A stretch of 64,000 nt of DNA. Origin: Limanda limanda (Eukaryota; Chordata; Actinopteri; Pleuronectiformes; Pleuronectidae). Made by a program: the position numbers and the translations under genes. Of this stretch, positions 47,926 to 63,007 are shown one piece after another. The notes under the pieces were generated by a model, which had not been told where the DNA came from, did not search any database, and was given only the letters and a program-made list of their open reading frames with translations. Each line of letters starts with the position of its first letter. Position 1 is the stretch's first letter. The stretch is taken from positions 27,719,027-27,783,026 of the forward strand of contig NC_083646.1 in assembly GCF_963576545.1 (NCBI RefSeq), written 5' to 3'.

Positions 47926-48093
47926 GTTACGTGCAGAGTCTGATCAGGCGAGTGGTGAACAACGTCAATATTGTGGTGAACAACCTGATCCTTAAGTATG
48001 TGGAAGATGACATTGTGCTGTCGGTCAACATTACCTCAGCAGAGTGCTACACCGTGGACGATATGTGGGAGAGGGCCTTCATGGACATCACTG
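47926..48093 (+). CDS. vps13b: vps13b coding exon 4
   Basis: Completes the split glycine codon 137 and encodes residues to 193 (split). It includes YVQSLIRRVVNNVNIVVNNL and ILKYVEDDIVLSVNITSAEC, highly conserved in VPS13B and part of the beta-rich groove of the chorein region. The acceptor is TTCGTAG and the donor is ACTG/GTGAGA, phase 1 on both sides. Confidence 0.97.
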
Positions 48094-49163
48094 GTGAGAA
48101 ATGGCTGCTTACATTCCTTGGTAGTGGGATTAACTAGTAAATCCAATAAGACAACCTACTATATACTACAGTAAGGGTTCAGTTTTGTAAGTTCAAACTA
48201 AGGTCAAACAGACATCTCAGAATGGAACATTAACATGATGAAAAAATATATGAAGTAAAATAAATAATTAAATGCTCCAATTACTCTTTGCTAAGTGTCT
48301 GATTATCAACAATACAGAATGCTTCTGTGGTCGCTTGGATTGAGCATTTCAACAAGTAGTGCCACCCACCCACTCAATAGTGTTTACTGAAGTTAAAAGG
48401 AACACCACAGTGTAAGGTAATCTGCCAGAAGAACTAGGAGTGTCTGTAGGATGCGTGTGTATTTTGTGTGTAGGTGTGTCTGTGTGTGTCTGCTCATCGC
48501 TCTTCACACACAAACTGACAATCATATTTATATGTTTATTTCTTAAACAATGTTGTCAAATCACGAATGGTTCTGGTCACTTGAACCCTGTGGGCTTCTC
48601 GTGTTGTGTGTAGCAAGTGAACTGTGGGCATGCAAAATGTTGGACTGTTTTTCAATATATGGAACATAAATAAACGTACTGGACAAATTCGAATAACCTC
48701 TGATTAGTATTGGTGTTCTTTGTTAAAGTGCAAAGTGAGTGCAGGCCAGACACTCTGACATAACACTCCAGCACTGTAAAAGATACGGTGACTACAATGT
48801 GAGTCTGCCCCAATCCAGAAACAGTGACTGCAATAATGGTGGAAACCCTGTACATTGCACACACACTTTATTATAGCTTATTTACAAGTAGAAGAAATGT
48901 ATCATTCAGGCCCCAGCTTATATAGTGTCAGTTCAGTTGCAGACAGTGCTCTGGACATTAGATCTGAGTGTATTGGAGATGCGCAGTCCCAACTTTCAGA
49001 GCCTTCTCTCTTATAGTGCATATATTTACATTTGTTTGTGTTTAATGATATTGTAAGATGTTGTATGTTGACATGTTTAGTTAGCGTCAAGCACAATGGG
49101 TCAGCCTCTTATGTTCAATACAAAATGATGAATTTTCTCTTCTCCTCTTTTCTCTCTATTTAG
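48094..49163 (+). other. vps13b: vps13b intron between exons 4 and 5
   Basis: A 1,070-bp phase-1 intron. Apart from a short GT-rich patch (48453-48502), nothing is recognisable. Confidence 0.85.
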
Positions 49164-49345
49164 CTCCAGAGCTGGTCCTAAGGAAAGTGATCAACTTTGC
49201 AGACTGTACTGTCTGCTTGGACAAGCGAAATGCTAGCGGCAAGATTGAGTTTTACCAGGACCCGCTGCTGTACAAATGCTCTTTCAGAACACGCCTTCAT
49301 TTTACCTATGACAACATGAATTCCAAGATCCCATCTGTCATCAAA
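49164..49345 (+). CDS. vps13b: vps13b coding exon 5
   Basis: Encodes residues 193-253, including FADCTVCLDKRNASGKIEFY and SFRTRLHFTYDNMNSK. The acceptor follows a pyrimidine tract (TCTCTCTATTTAG) and the donor is AAA/GTGAGC. The phase changes from 1 to 0. The peptide is nearly identical to other vertebrate VPS13B proteins. Confidence 0.97.
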
Positions 49346-50504
49346 GTGAGCAGCTTACATTTTTAGAAATAACTTGATGAGCGACCAAGAAATAGTTATT
49401 TCTTATAGGTTAATTTGCTGTAACTTTGCTATCATCCCAACATGCCATACTTGTGAGGAACAGAAAAGATTTAAAATTTGTCATAGCAGCTAAGTGTTGT
49501 CAAAGGAATATATGACTTACTGCTCTTATCAAATCTTTGCGTATTTCTCTTTATAATTTCAGTCCATTGTTCTAAGAAGTGACATTCTGAATATATATGG
49601 GAAACAGCTATTTGTTTTTCCAAGATTTTACTTTGTATACAAAAAAAACAGTTTTTGTTTTAGACTTTTAAGTGCTTTTTAGAGAGATGTAAAAAAAATT
49701 CTCCAATATTTGTTCAAAAAAACATGTTCAAGTACGATACACAACCATTATTGAGAATCAGCTCCATAATGTCCTACCAATTGCAACAGTTTAATTCAGA
49801 ATAAACACGCTTCTCCCGTTACAGAATCCTCACAGGCAGTCACAGTCATTTCCTTCTCTGTGACAGTGGAAAAGTGATATATATTTGTAGAATATCAGAT
49901 ATGATCTGTTATATATCTGTTTCTTGGCCATCCTTAGTTGTTCCTTAATGTGGTAGAGATTTATTTATGTTGTCAGATCATAACTATTTGTGATGCAAAA
50001 GTAGCTTGCTGGTGCATATTTAACTTTTGAGCTTTATATAGTTTTAACCAGAAAATCCACAGTGGCTGTCTGTGGTTTTGGTTTATGTGTTACTGGCTGA
50101 ATAGGCTCACTCATATCTATACACAGTCAGTAACAAGTTTTGTGTTTTTTATGGTGCTCTATCTATATCAACAAAATTACACAAAAAAGATTTGCCGCAT
50201 ACTACAATACAAAACCATATCTGTTACATAAGGTTAAGCAATAACGAAGGTGCGTCCACTTTTAACTGTAAATCTTTTGTCATTTGGAATTCATCATCAC
50301 TGAATAATACAAACTCATATCTTTCACATGCAACACTCAGCATCCAGGGGAATCTTAAGCAGTTTTTACTTGACATTTGGCTTCTCTATCTGACATGTGG
50401 GGACTCCAAAAGTGGTTAGGCCTGTGGCCAATTTTAAAGATATAATTTAACAATTAAAAATTAAAAATGTAATAACTTGCTTTCTCTTCCCTGTGCTTTC
50501 TCAG
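49346..50504 (+). other. vps13b: vps13b intron between exons 5 and 6
   Basis: A 1,159-bp phase-0 intron, AT-rich, with no recognised element. Confidence 0.85.
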
Positions 50505-50679
50505 ATCCAGACCATGGTGGAGAGCCTGAAATTGTCCATTACTGATCAGCAGCTACCTATGTTTATCCGCATTTTACAACTGATCATTGCCCTCTACTAT
50601 GGAGAAATCGGAGGACACAAGGAAAGCGAGGGAGAAGAGGGCAGTGGTCATACCAGGGAGGCTGGAGGAATTTTACCTG
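50505..50679 (+). CDS. vps13b: vps13b coding exon 6
   Basis: Encodes residues 254-311 and the first base of 312. It has the conserved MVESLKLSITDQQLPMFIRI and LIIALYYGEIGG, then an acidic, variable linker. The acceptor is GCTTTCTCAG and the donor is CCTG/GTGAGT, phase 0 to phase 1. This is the last exon before the intron with the assembly gap. Confidence 0.96.
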
Positions 50680-52955
50680 GTGAGTGAGGTCTGTTAGGGA
50701 AGATCTGATATGTGACTGTTGACCGATAGATTATTTTGTGTTTCGTTTTGTTTTTTGACCAATTGATAAACAAAATTGTGAATATAAAAAATACCTGAGC
50801 TGAATTTCTTCAGAGCTGCTTTTTGTAGAATTTTGCACTCAATGACGTGTAGTGGCTAAAACTTGCATTTCTAAGTATAGCTAGTAAGATATATTTGGCT
50901 GTATTGCTCATATATATTTTTTATATGCTTTCTCTTTATATTTTAATATGTTCACTTTCTAAATGGTTCATGAGGCAGTCCTTCTTTTTGTTATCCCTGA
51001 GGTTCCTCCTTTTTGCTGAAACTAATCTGCTTGTAGCTCTGAACATGTTTATCCATGTACAAAGCAAGGGCAAGGGCAAGGACAGCAAAATAGATCAATA
51101 ATTTTGTTATAGGCATCATTTTAATTTATCAAAATGAATTAAAACATTTGATATTCAGGTCTCTGGGTGGAAAGATGAGGAATTTGTGTAATAATATCTC
51201 CTACAGCAATCCTATCTCTCAGACAAAGCTCTGAACTGAGCCATCCCACCATCTGCAAAGCCTTGACATTTTTCTTAGACAGCTCATGATACTCTGCATG
51301 TTGCTGTGTTGTGTTCAGGGGCTATGTCTGTCCATATGCTACTGTTGTTCCTAAATGGGACATTAAACATCACTTTGACCATGGTGTGCGCTCCTCCTGC
51401 TTTTTCCACAAACAAAAGCCAGAGCTTGTAACTCAACACAGACTGTTGTCGTCAGGTCTGAACCTCTCAATGTGGACAAAGGCAGGAGAGAGGAGGATGA
51501 AGGGACGAAATAGGATGAATCAACACAGGCCCATCTCTGTCTTTTTGACTGGAGCACCATACGAAATCACACTCCACATTTCCAGGAGCTCAGTGAAATA
51601 CATACATGGAGTTGGTTTCTCTCAGGCATACTATGCATATCCATCTGAATCATTTGTAAGCATCAAGTACAAGCTAAAGACACACACCCCCACACACACA
51701 CAGATATAAAGCACTGTGAGTGGTCATCAAGACTAGGAAAGCGCTATATAAATACAAACCATTTACCATTTACATATACATAGACCACATTGTCTCCTTT
51801 TAAACCTGCAACCAACACCATTGGAAAAATCCCCACTTTTTACTTTATATCGCCTCTCCCCGATTGTTCATCCTCATCAACCAGATAGAACAGGATCAAA
51901 TCCCAAGTCCTGCTAAATCAAATTACGGTGGAGGGGCAGTTGTGGGCAGAGGTGAAGCAAGCAGCCTTAAACAAAACAGCCCATTTGTTCACTCCCTCTA
52001 ACTTGCTCCCTGTTGGCCTGGAACTTAAACTGCAAGTTATTGGCGCAGCTTCCAGTTTAGTGTCCCATGCCAGATGTTAGAGTGCGGTCATGCTACTGCT
52101 ATGTGGAGTCTCAGAGAATGAATTAATATCCCATCACAAAAATATAGCATGGGGACCTGCTCTTGGAACCTGAGCATCTAGTTATGCTGAAAGTAATCGT
52201 CAGAGTCAAGAAGTTGAAGGGGGGCACTTCTGTGTGTATGTTTGTTGGGATGGGGTTTGGGATCCTTTTGGGCTTGTTCACAGACATATGGTTTTTCAGT
52301 TTATTCATGTCAGGTTTAAGAAATAAAGGTGCAGTTTTTTGGACAATAGTGGGAGAATTACAGCTTAAATGATTTACTTGTAATATGAAAATACACTATC
52401 TTGTGTCTTTTTTAACTAGGAAAGAAAGCCTTTTACCACAGATTGGTTCTGAGTGCTACAACATTTATGTATGTTGATGCTCATAGTAACTGACTTGGCT
52501 TACATGACCATTAGTTATTTTTATTTGATTGTAGTGTCTAGTGAACAATCATTGTCAAACAATTAGTAGAACATGATTCTGGCGCCACTTCTTCAAGACT
52601 ACATTTGTTGTTGTGTTTGTTTCTTTTTCACTCTTACTCTGACCTGGCCTTTGTGCATGCATGCGTGTGCATGTCCACATGTGCTTGTTTGTGTGGATAT
52701 ATGGACAAAAGATTGAGGATAGATTTAGTCTGAATCCACTCTGCACTGTTTTAATAAGTGCTGACCTTCAATTGAAAGCTGGTCTTTTTAGGAGATTTCA
52801 AAGTGAATATTAATTTTTGCCCCTATGTGAAGGGGTTTTCTTTTTACCAATTAGCAAAGAGGAAAAAGCCTGTAATGCGTTTATGTTTCCATGATTCACT
52901 GTGGCTGCATGTTCTTGTTTTAATCTCTCTCTTTTTGGTAGGAGCCAATGACTCC
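50680..52955 (+). other. vps13b: First part of the 7.2-kb vps13b intron after exon 6
   Basis: The intron runs 50680-57909 (phase 1). This part has no supported exon; the longest open frame (51311-51709) has no recognisable domain. A SINE tail fragment lies at 51704-51775. Confidence 0.6.
51704..51775 (+). mobile_element. SINE 3' tail fragment
   Basis: GAGTGGTCATCAAGACTAGG, then GCGCTATATAAATACAAACC and CATTTACCATTTA, match the tail of the SINE at 25762-26029 but on the opposite strand. The tRNA-like head is absent; a CA-rich stretch precedes it. Confidence 0.75.
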
Positions 52956-53011
52956 TTAAAGAAAAGTTCACAGAAAAAGAAAATGGACATCATCTACTCA
53001 CCACTATTGCA

Positions 53012-53526
53012 ATGAGGGGTGGGTGAAGTGTTGAGTCCACATAACACTTCTGGAGTTTAGGGGTAAACTTTTTTGCAGCAGAATACAATACAATTGAAGT
53101 CAATGGTGACATACACTTCAGACGTAATAAAACACAGAACAGAAAACATGCATCCATGAAGCTTGTTTGGTGTCATCCAAGTGTCCGCAGCGCCAACATT
53201 CAAATTTGATTCCAAAAGGCGCCTTTACACGGTGTTATTAATCCTAAAAGTCCTTTGATATCCTCCTACGATGGGGTTCGCGACCCTAGGACACACCATC
53301 TTTGTCTGAAGTCCCCTAGCTTAGCAGCTTCCAGTGGACTTTTAGGCCTTAAAAATGGGGTAAATTACCTTGTTTCAAGTTGAATATGAATGTGCGGGTG
53401 AAACCACAGAGAGTATGGAGCATATGTGTTGTATCTGTTTTAATAAAGTCTGAATTGTATGTTGCCATAGACTTTATCGGTTGTCTCGTAACAAGTTTTC
53501 CCTTAAATCCAGAAGTGTTTGTGGAC
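53012..53526 (+). repeat. Left copy of the segment duplicated across the gap
   Basis: About 515 bp, starting ATGAGGGGTGGGTGAAGTG and ending GTGTTTGTGGAC at the gap. It matches 53730-54262 along its whole length with scattered one- or two-base insertions and deletions. Confidence 0.9.
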
Positions 53527-53726
53527 NNNNNNNNNNNNNNNNNNNNNNNNNNNNNNNNNNNNNNNNNNNNNNNNNNNNNNNNNNNNNNNNNNNNNNNNNN
53601 NNNNNNNNNNNNNNNNNNNNNNNNNNNNNNNNNNNNNNNNNNNNNNNNNNNNNNNNNNNNNNNNNNNNNNNNNNNNNNNNNNNNNNNNNNNNNNNNNNNN
53701 NNNNNNNNNNNNNNNNNNNNNNNNNN
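53527..53726. other. Assembly gap (200 N)
   Basis: Exactly 200 unknown bases, which suggests a fixed-size placeholder and not a measured distance. Open frames that cross it are meaningless. Confidence 0.99.
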
Positions 53727-53729
53727 GGC

Positions 53730-54262
53730 AATGAAGGGGTGGGTGAAGTGTTTGAGTCCACAAAACACTTCTGGAGTTTAGGGGTAAACTTTTTTGCAGC
53801 AGAATACAATACAATTGAAGTCAATGGTGACATACACTTCAGACGTAATAAAACACAGAACAGAAAACATGCATCCATGAAGCTTGTTTGGTGTCATCCA
53901 AGTGTCCGCAAGCGCCAACATTCAAATTTGATTCCAAAAGGCGCCATTTACACGGTGTTATTAATCCTAAAAGTCCTTTGATATCCTCCTACGAGGTGGG
54001 TTCACGGACCCTAGGACACACCATCTTTGTGCTACGTCCGCTAGCTTAGCAGCTTCCAGTGGACTTTTAGGCTTAAAAATGGTGTAAATTACCTTGTTTC
54101 AAGTTGAATATGAATGTCGGGGTGAAACCACACGAGCAGTATGGAGGCATAATGTGTTGTATCTGTTTTATTACGTCTGAATTGTATGTTGCCATAGACT
54201 TGTATCGGTTTCGGCTGTAACAAAGTTTTCCCCTTAAACTCCAGAAGTGTTTTGTGGACTCT
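53730..54262 (+). repeat. Right copy of the segment duplicated across the gap
   Basis: About 530 bp, starting ATGAAGGGGTGGGTGAAGTG and ending TTTTGTGGACTC. It is slightly longer than the left copy because the left copy lacks single bases at several places. Its right end is the inverse of its own left end, as expected for MITE termini. Confidence 0.9.
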
Positions 54263-54344
54263 GACACTTCACCACCCCTCCATCCGCATAGTTGTAAGTA
54301 GATGATGAGTGAATTTAAATTTTGCGGTGAACTATCCCTTTATT

Positions 54345-57300
54345 GAAAAGCACTAATAAGTGACTGGGTAGGACAGTGGCGCACAGACCATCAGGAGAAC
54401 TTCGACTGTTCATCAATCGGAACTCTTACTTGAGCTTTAAATAACGTCTACCTCACTGAACTGTTGTGGCTTGCAGGCATGTGTGTTTCCACACCGTTGC
54501 TGCTGCAGCGGTCCTGCCAGCCATGTCTTTCAACATTTAGTTTGCTATGGTCTGCCTTGGAGGATGGCCATCAATAATAACAATCATCCATTGTTGATGA
54601 GCAGTTGGAAAAATGAAGCGTTTTTAACAGAAAGCAGTCGCATGGCTTTTGTTTACCCTCCTTTAGGATTGAGAGAGTGAGCACACTCTAAAGCTAATGC
54701 CCTTCACCCAGTGATTTATCAACTTATTGACATTATTATAATCCACAGTTCAATGTAGCAAACATTAGCCTATATTTTCTCCTGTAATATGCATTTGCTA
54801 TCTTGTAAAAAAAAAGACAATTTACAATATTTATTTTGTGTCTGTAGATAAGTTACAAATGCTTATATTATCTCATCTGAATAAGGGAATAATCTTTATC
54901 ACAAAAGATGAACATAGTGACCAACATTATAGCAACTCTGCTACCTGTTAAATCATCAAATAGGGTAAGCCTAAAAAATTAGTGGGCTGAGGGTTTGCGT
55001 GAGGATGACCAGGGATGGAGTTGCATTCCCAGCCTGAATTATTGTTTCAGTCTGCCCGGGGTATGAGAAACTTGTGTGTCACTAACCAAAGCAACCTTTC
55101 AGTCACAAAAAGTTGGCTAGTATTCCTACTGTCTAATATTCAATGAAGTCACTGAAATTTCAGCAGTTGAAAACACGGATGACTAACATTCTTGAATGGA
55201 GCAGCTGGTCACAACATCGAAAGCTGTTCAGTTTCAACAATTATGTGAAGAATTATGAACTGAGGAGTTTGGCTGCTGAAGTTTTGTATGTGACCATGTG
55301 TTTGAATGCTGGGAGGAGCTGTTTGTCCAGCGGTGTAGGTAGATGTTTAGTGCTCCGTAAAGTGATTTTGTAGAATAGCTCAACCTCTGTCTTCAGAATC
55401 TCATACAATGGTAATGACCATCAGACAGTTATCAGCTAAGGAATGTCCTCTTAATGAACCCCACCTTATCCTCTCCCATGCAGACTTTATAGGGCTTCTT
55501 CTCTTTATAATCTCACTTATCATCTCTTCTTCTTCCCTCTCACCATTTAGTATTGGTGTGACGATAAGTAGGCCGTTGAATTCAGACCCCTATTGACATG
55601 TTTTTCAGAGTTGTTTTGTCTGCTACGTAAGATGCCCTGAATATCTATTAAACTTTCAGAATATACATGTACTGTATACACAAGACCAAACATACACTCA
55701 GTACGTGACAAGAACAACTGAATACCTGATCACTGAGCCACAGCTCAGTGATCAGGTATTCAGTTCACCTCTCCCTCTATAAACATGGAGGGACATCTAC
55801 TGGCCTGTGAGGGCACTGCCTTTCTCAATCCTCCCTTCTTACTATCTCTGTCACTTAGCTCTGGACTAACTTGCACTGTCACTCCCTTGCAAGCTCAGAC
55901 ATACACCACTGCCTGCAGACTTTGGACTCATGGAAACCAGCTTTGCCCTTACATATCCTATTACATAGTGCTTTATGGTCTGTGCATGGACACACTGATG
56001 TGGCTTGTTGTCCATTGTTGTAATGCAGTGAAACTCTGATTGCTCTCATGGTCAATTAGAAACCAGTTTTGGCTGTGTGTTACACCTGTAGGGTGATAGA
56101 GCTTTACTTCGGAGCAGCATATATTTTGACCAGCCCACATCACTCTCTGGGAATTTTTCAGTCACTTCTTTGGATTAATACTTCAAAGTCCCCTTAAGCC
56201 GGTCTGTTTTGATCACTTGATTGGTAATTGTGCTTTTATTTTGATTGCCCTGCATTTCAAACATAGGCTTCATCAGGCAGTGATGTGAAGCGAAAGAGCT
56301 TAACTTGTTGAACTGACATCTCAAAGGCTTCGTGGAGTGAAAACAAAAAGTAAAAAAGAGAAAGGACAGACACACAGGACAGGGATGTATGAAGGGGTTG
56401 ACTAATAAACTTTAACACAGGATTTCAAACTGCCAATTCACAAAGTGAAAGATTGAATTAAAATTTTTCACCGCCTTAGCCTCTGGGATTCCTAAAATGT
56501 GACCTCACGGACAATATTGTTTTCACACAGAGGACGTGAGGCCACGAGGAATGGGATTGCACATACTTGTGTATTGACATCAGCTTCCTCTCCCTGTGTG
56601 TATGGAAACAGACACGATGGGATGAGTTCAGAGGAAGGAATCAGGGACTGGGGCGGTACGTGGTGGTTTTGGGGAACCTGTGAACCCCCAGATTGCTAAG
56701 AAACGGGAGAAAGAAAATAGAAAAGAAAGGCTTCTACAAACTTCTGCTTTTCCTTTGTTGTGGACACCACTACACTGCCAGTCCACTGACTAACATTCTA
56801 TTGGTCATCCATATACTTACTTCCTTACGTTTGCTTATGTTTTCAGATGATGACATTAAACTTCTTTTTCTTAAGTCTTTGTTTTCCTAATGTCCCATTT
56901 TGTGCATATTTATATAAACTAACCCTCTTCACCTGATGTGAGGCCATTGCCTTACAGAAGCCAGAGCTTCATTCAAACCCTTGCACTCGGTCTAGACGTA
57001 GACAGTGAGACCAATCACCCCACCTCCTTCATCTTAGTTTGTCTAGTCCCACAGTCACCTTCACCCTCAGCCAAGCTCAACTTGTGCTGATGACCATAGT
57101 AACTCAGCCTCTCTTTTGGTCATTATTTCAGTCTGTTGGTTCTGTATAAATATATGACCCTCGTTGAAAGCGTTTGTGGATGTGGTGTTGCTGTGTCCAC
57201 CTCAAACAGCCCTGACCACAATGATCCACTGGGCCCAGTCAAGGCTCACCTCTGTCAGGAGGCTGGCTGACAGGCTGTTCCCTCTGGCCTCAACTGGAAT

Positions 57301-57909
57301 GGGCTTCCCCACGCTCTCTCCGTAGAGTTCATGCAGCACAAAAATACTCATGCACATCTGCATTCTGGAGCATTGGCAGCAACTACTGTGGAACTGCCTT
57401 TGTTGGGCTGTGTTTGTGCATTCAGTTGACAGCTGAAACAACTTGCTTGTATTAAACTCCCCTGAAGGCATGGACAAATTCATCTAGTATGCTGCATTGG
57501 GCAAAGACACTTCATTATCAACAACTTTGTCTGTGTTTGACCAATTTGTTCTCAGAATTGATTTACATGTATCTGTTGGAGTTAAATAAATGGGACTTGA
57601 GTGATCTTTTATCTGAACCTTGATTTAAATGTAATATAAATTTGGCAACTCTATGTAACACTTTTCTTTCTTAGACAAGATAATGGCCCTCGGTTTTTGT
57701 CTGATTCTTATTTAGGATACTTATACACATTTGTATACATACTTTATACATTGTCTACTTCTAGTGATGAAAGTGTGACTTTTGAAATATTTATTTTAAG
57801 AATCTCAAAATGACTTTACTGAGGTAAAAACCGACCTACATGCACTAACCCTGACTCATTAACTGCCTACATTTGCATTACAACTAATTATGACTTCTCT
57901 CCTCTTCAG
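54345..57909 (+). other. vps13b: Rest of the 7.2-kb vps13b intron
   Basis: AT-rich sequence with no supported exon. It contains one perfect hairpin (55716-55765). Linker length between exon 6 and exon 7 is close to that of other VPS13B proteins, so no exon appears to be lost in the gap. Confidence 0.6.
55716..55765. repeat. Perfect 23-bp inverted repeat with 4-base loop
   Basis: AACTGAATACCTGATCACTG begins the left arm (55716-55738). The loop is CACA, and the right arm (55743-55765) is its exact reverse complement. No run of T follows, and the flanks show no mobile-element signature. Confidence 0.95.
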
Positions 57910-58172
57910 TGATGGATGTGGATGTTGAAAGCCCAGAGAACACCACAGACCTTTACATGCTGTCTGGGAGTCCTGAAGATTCAGACGAAGGCTGGGTGTC
58001 CTGGGCGTGGTCATTTGTCCCAGCCATTGTAAACATAGAGGAGGAAAGTGAGGAAGATCTCTACCAGCAGAGAGAGGCTGGAAGCATCCCCAACAGCCCT
58101 CAGCCAAACGCACACAAAGATCCCATTGTTTCCATAGGTTTCTACTGCACCAAAGCTTCTGTCACCTTTAAG
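57910..58172 (+). CDS. vps13b: vps13b coding exon 7
   Basis: Encodes residues 312-399. After an acidic, serine-rich linker (SGSPEDSDE) comes GWVSWAWSFVPAIV, the tryptophan-rich signature shared by VPS13 proteins, and later KDPIVSIGFYCTKASVTFK. The acceptor is TCCTCTTCAG and the donor is AAG/GTAAAT. Two bases complete the codon left by exon 6, and the exit is phase 0. Confidence 0.96.
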
Positions 58173-60965
<2,793 letters not shown>

Positions 60966-61061
60966 CTGACAGAGACTCATTCAGAGAGCAGCTACTACAG
61001 TCCACAGAAGGTCAAATCCAGAGAGGTCCTGTGCCTGGAGCAACAGGGAATCACTATTGAG
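60966..61061 (+). CDS. vps13b: vps13b coding exon 8
   Basis: A short exon encoding residues 400-431, including SESSYYSPQKVKSREVLCLE. The acceptor is CTGTCTCAG and the donor is GAG/GTAATT; phase 0 on both sides. It agrees closely with the vertebrate protein. Confidence 0.95.
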
Positions 61062-62378
61062 GTAATTATTTCCCTGTCTGCTTTTAATTGTACGACTGAT
61101 TGTGATTTATGGATTTTTATCTTTTACAATGTAATTTATATTGCAACTTTTAAAAGTCATTTGTCTTTTTTTGCATATAATAAACAGTGATTTGCTAAAT
61201 AAAGATGGACAGCTTTTTGTTTCAGTAAATAACCAACAGCCACATATAAGATGTGCGAAACTCTCACCTGGTCCTATAACTAGCTAAAGGCGAATGCAAA
61301 AGTTTACATATGTATTAGTTCATTTTGACCATCTGTAAGAGTAGAAACCATATTAATGAAGTTGATGAAACTTATAATTGTAAAACATTTTTGAAAAGCA
61401 TTGTTGTTGCCCATCGTTAGAACAGACAAACCAAGTTCGCTGTCCTTTCGGTTTTTCCATCAATATTAATATTCTCCCTCCTTATATACTTTTAGACAGG
61501 GGTTCCCTCCCTCAAGGTTCATTTATAAAGCCCATCCAGGTCACTAATCTGGGGCCTGTTGTGGACATATTGTAATCTCTGTTTGAATGGAGCCCTAGTC
61601 TGATCATTTCCGCATTTCCCCCTCAGTGTAGAAAATATTTTAAACCTTTTTCTCTGATTACCTGGTTGGAGTAGTAAAGGGGTTTTCTGTTCCTAAGCGT
61701 TTTACCAGATGTGAGAAATCGGAGAGATTTCCAATTCCAATTTCTATAATTTATGCTTCTTCTTGAAGAGAGGGAAAGCAATCTGAACTGGGACCAAAAG
61801 TGAGAGCATTGAAAGACAAAGGGATGGCTAGGAAAACTAAGCCTTGTAATTATATTGTGGTGAAACGTAAAGGTTTATTGGCGTGCTCTCCTTTGACATG
61901 TCTGCTGGGTAAAGAAAAGGCATGGTGAGTTAGGGACAACCCCACCTTGATGGTTACAGGGCCTGCTGCCCTGCTACCACACACACGTGCATATCGAGGG
62001 AACATGGGAGCTGTCTGACCCCTGCTCTTTTTATTCCAATCAAATGAACCCCCGACCAAGGTCATTGTGGAAAACCTTGATTGGGATAAATAAATAATTG
62101 AGCCATAAAATGTATGTTTTATTGTGATTTAAAAAGGTAAATATGTGAAATCAATTTGATTGGGGAACCGCAATGTTACTCAGATCCTGTGTGTTCTCTT
62201 TGGAGAAGAAATAGTTTTGAAGCTCCATCTGTTCAGGTCTGAAGTACCTCATACTGTATCATCCTCCATTCAAATTGATTTACCTTCCATATAAAGTTGT
62301 TCATATTGTTTAATTTATTACATTTTCTGTTTTGTTTTTTTTTACCAGCTAAAGTTTTTCCTTCGGTCTTTATTCCAG
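61062..62378 (+). other. vps13b: vps13b intron between exons 8 and 9
   Basis: A 1,317-bp phase-0 intron, AT-rich, with no recognised element. Confidence 0.85.
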
Positions 62379-62501
62379 GTTCTGATGATGGGGGAGCCCT
62401 TCTTTGATTGTCAGATTGGCATTGTTGGCTGCCGTGCCCTTTGCTTGAAAACCATCATGGGAGTACGAGATTTTGAAGAAAACATGAACCGAAGTGAAGA
62501 G
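62379..62501 (+). CDS. vps13b: vps13b coding exon 9
   Basis: Encodes residues 432-472, starting VLMMGEPFFDCQIGIVGCRA and including GVRDFEENMNRSE. The acceptor is TTTATTCCAG and the donor is GAG/GTAGAA; phase 0 on both sides. Confidence 0.96.
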
Positions 62502-62869
62502 GTAGAAACAATCGAGTTACACCTTGTATAGACTTACACCTAAACAGTGTCTCCTGCTGCATATAAGAGATTTCAGAAGGAATTATGATGATGATTTAAA
62601 ATTCATCATATTGAATAATTTAGCCACATATAATACTGTGTTAACATCAATTTCATTGACATCAGTGTATTTAATCAATTGTGTTAATTATGCATTTCAA
62701 AGGTCGTTATTTTTAGCCAATATTTATATCCAATAGATTTGGGAAGATTTTTATGTAGAACGAGCTGGTTTGTGTTTTTGCAACATCTGAAATAATATAA
62801 ATTTTATTCTCTGAGTGTCCTCTTCTTTATTATTCTCCTCATTTTCCTCTTTTTCCTGCTTCCCTTCAG
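62502..62869 (+). other. vps13b: vps13b intron between exons 9 and 10
   Basis: The shortest intron here (368 bp, phase 0). It ends in a strong pyrimidine tract and contains no other feature. Confidence 0.9.
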
Positions 62870-63007
62870 GATGCAGTATTCTTCAGCTGTGGGGACAGCC
62901 TAAGCAGCAAAGGAATGACTTACCTGACCAACTCCCTGTTTGACTACCGCAGCCCAGAGAACAACGGAGTCAGGGCTGAGTTCATACTAGAGACTGCTAA
63001 TCACAAG
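62870..63007 (+). CDS. vps13b: vps13b coding exon 10 (last in window)
   Basis: Encodes residues 473-518, including SSKGMTYLTNSLFDYRSPEN and AEFILETANHK. The acceptor is CCCTTCAG and the donor is AAG/GTTACA, a weaker but acceptable GT site. The exit is phase 0. The remaining roughly 3,500 residues lie beyond the window. Confidence 0.95.

Larger units (their letters stand above)
52956..54344. mobile_element. Teleost MITE containing an assembly gap
   Basis: The left end, TTAAAGAAAAGTTCAC, and the inverted right end, AAAGGGATAGTTCACCGC, are variants of a very common fish MITE whose ends are followed by a TCATCTACTCACC-like word, present here near 52990 and, inverted, near 54300. Inside are a second pair of inverted repeats of about 60 bp, a 200-N gap and a doubled internal segment. 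The real element is probably about 0.65 kb with one copy of the internal segment. Confidence 0.65.

Noticed and set aside
51311..51709. 132-codon + strand frame in the intron after exon 6
   Set aside because: No domain, no supporting splice sites, and it ends in a CA repeat next to a SINE tail. VPS13B reads in phase without it.
53349..53981. Several frames spanning the N run
   Set aside because: They exist only because unknown bases contain no stop codons.
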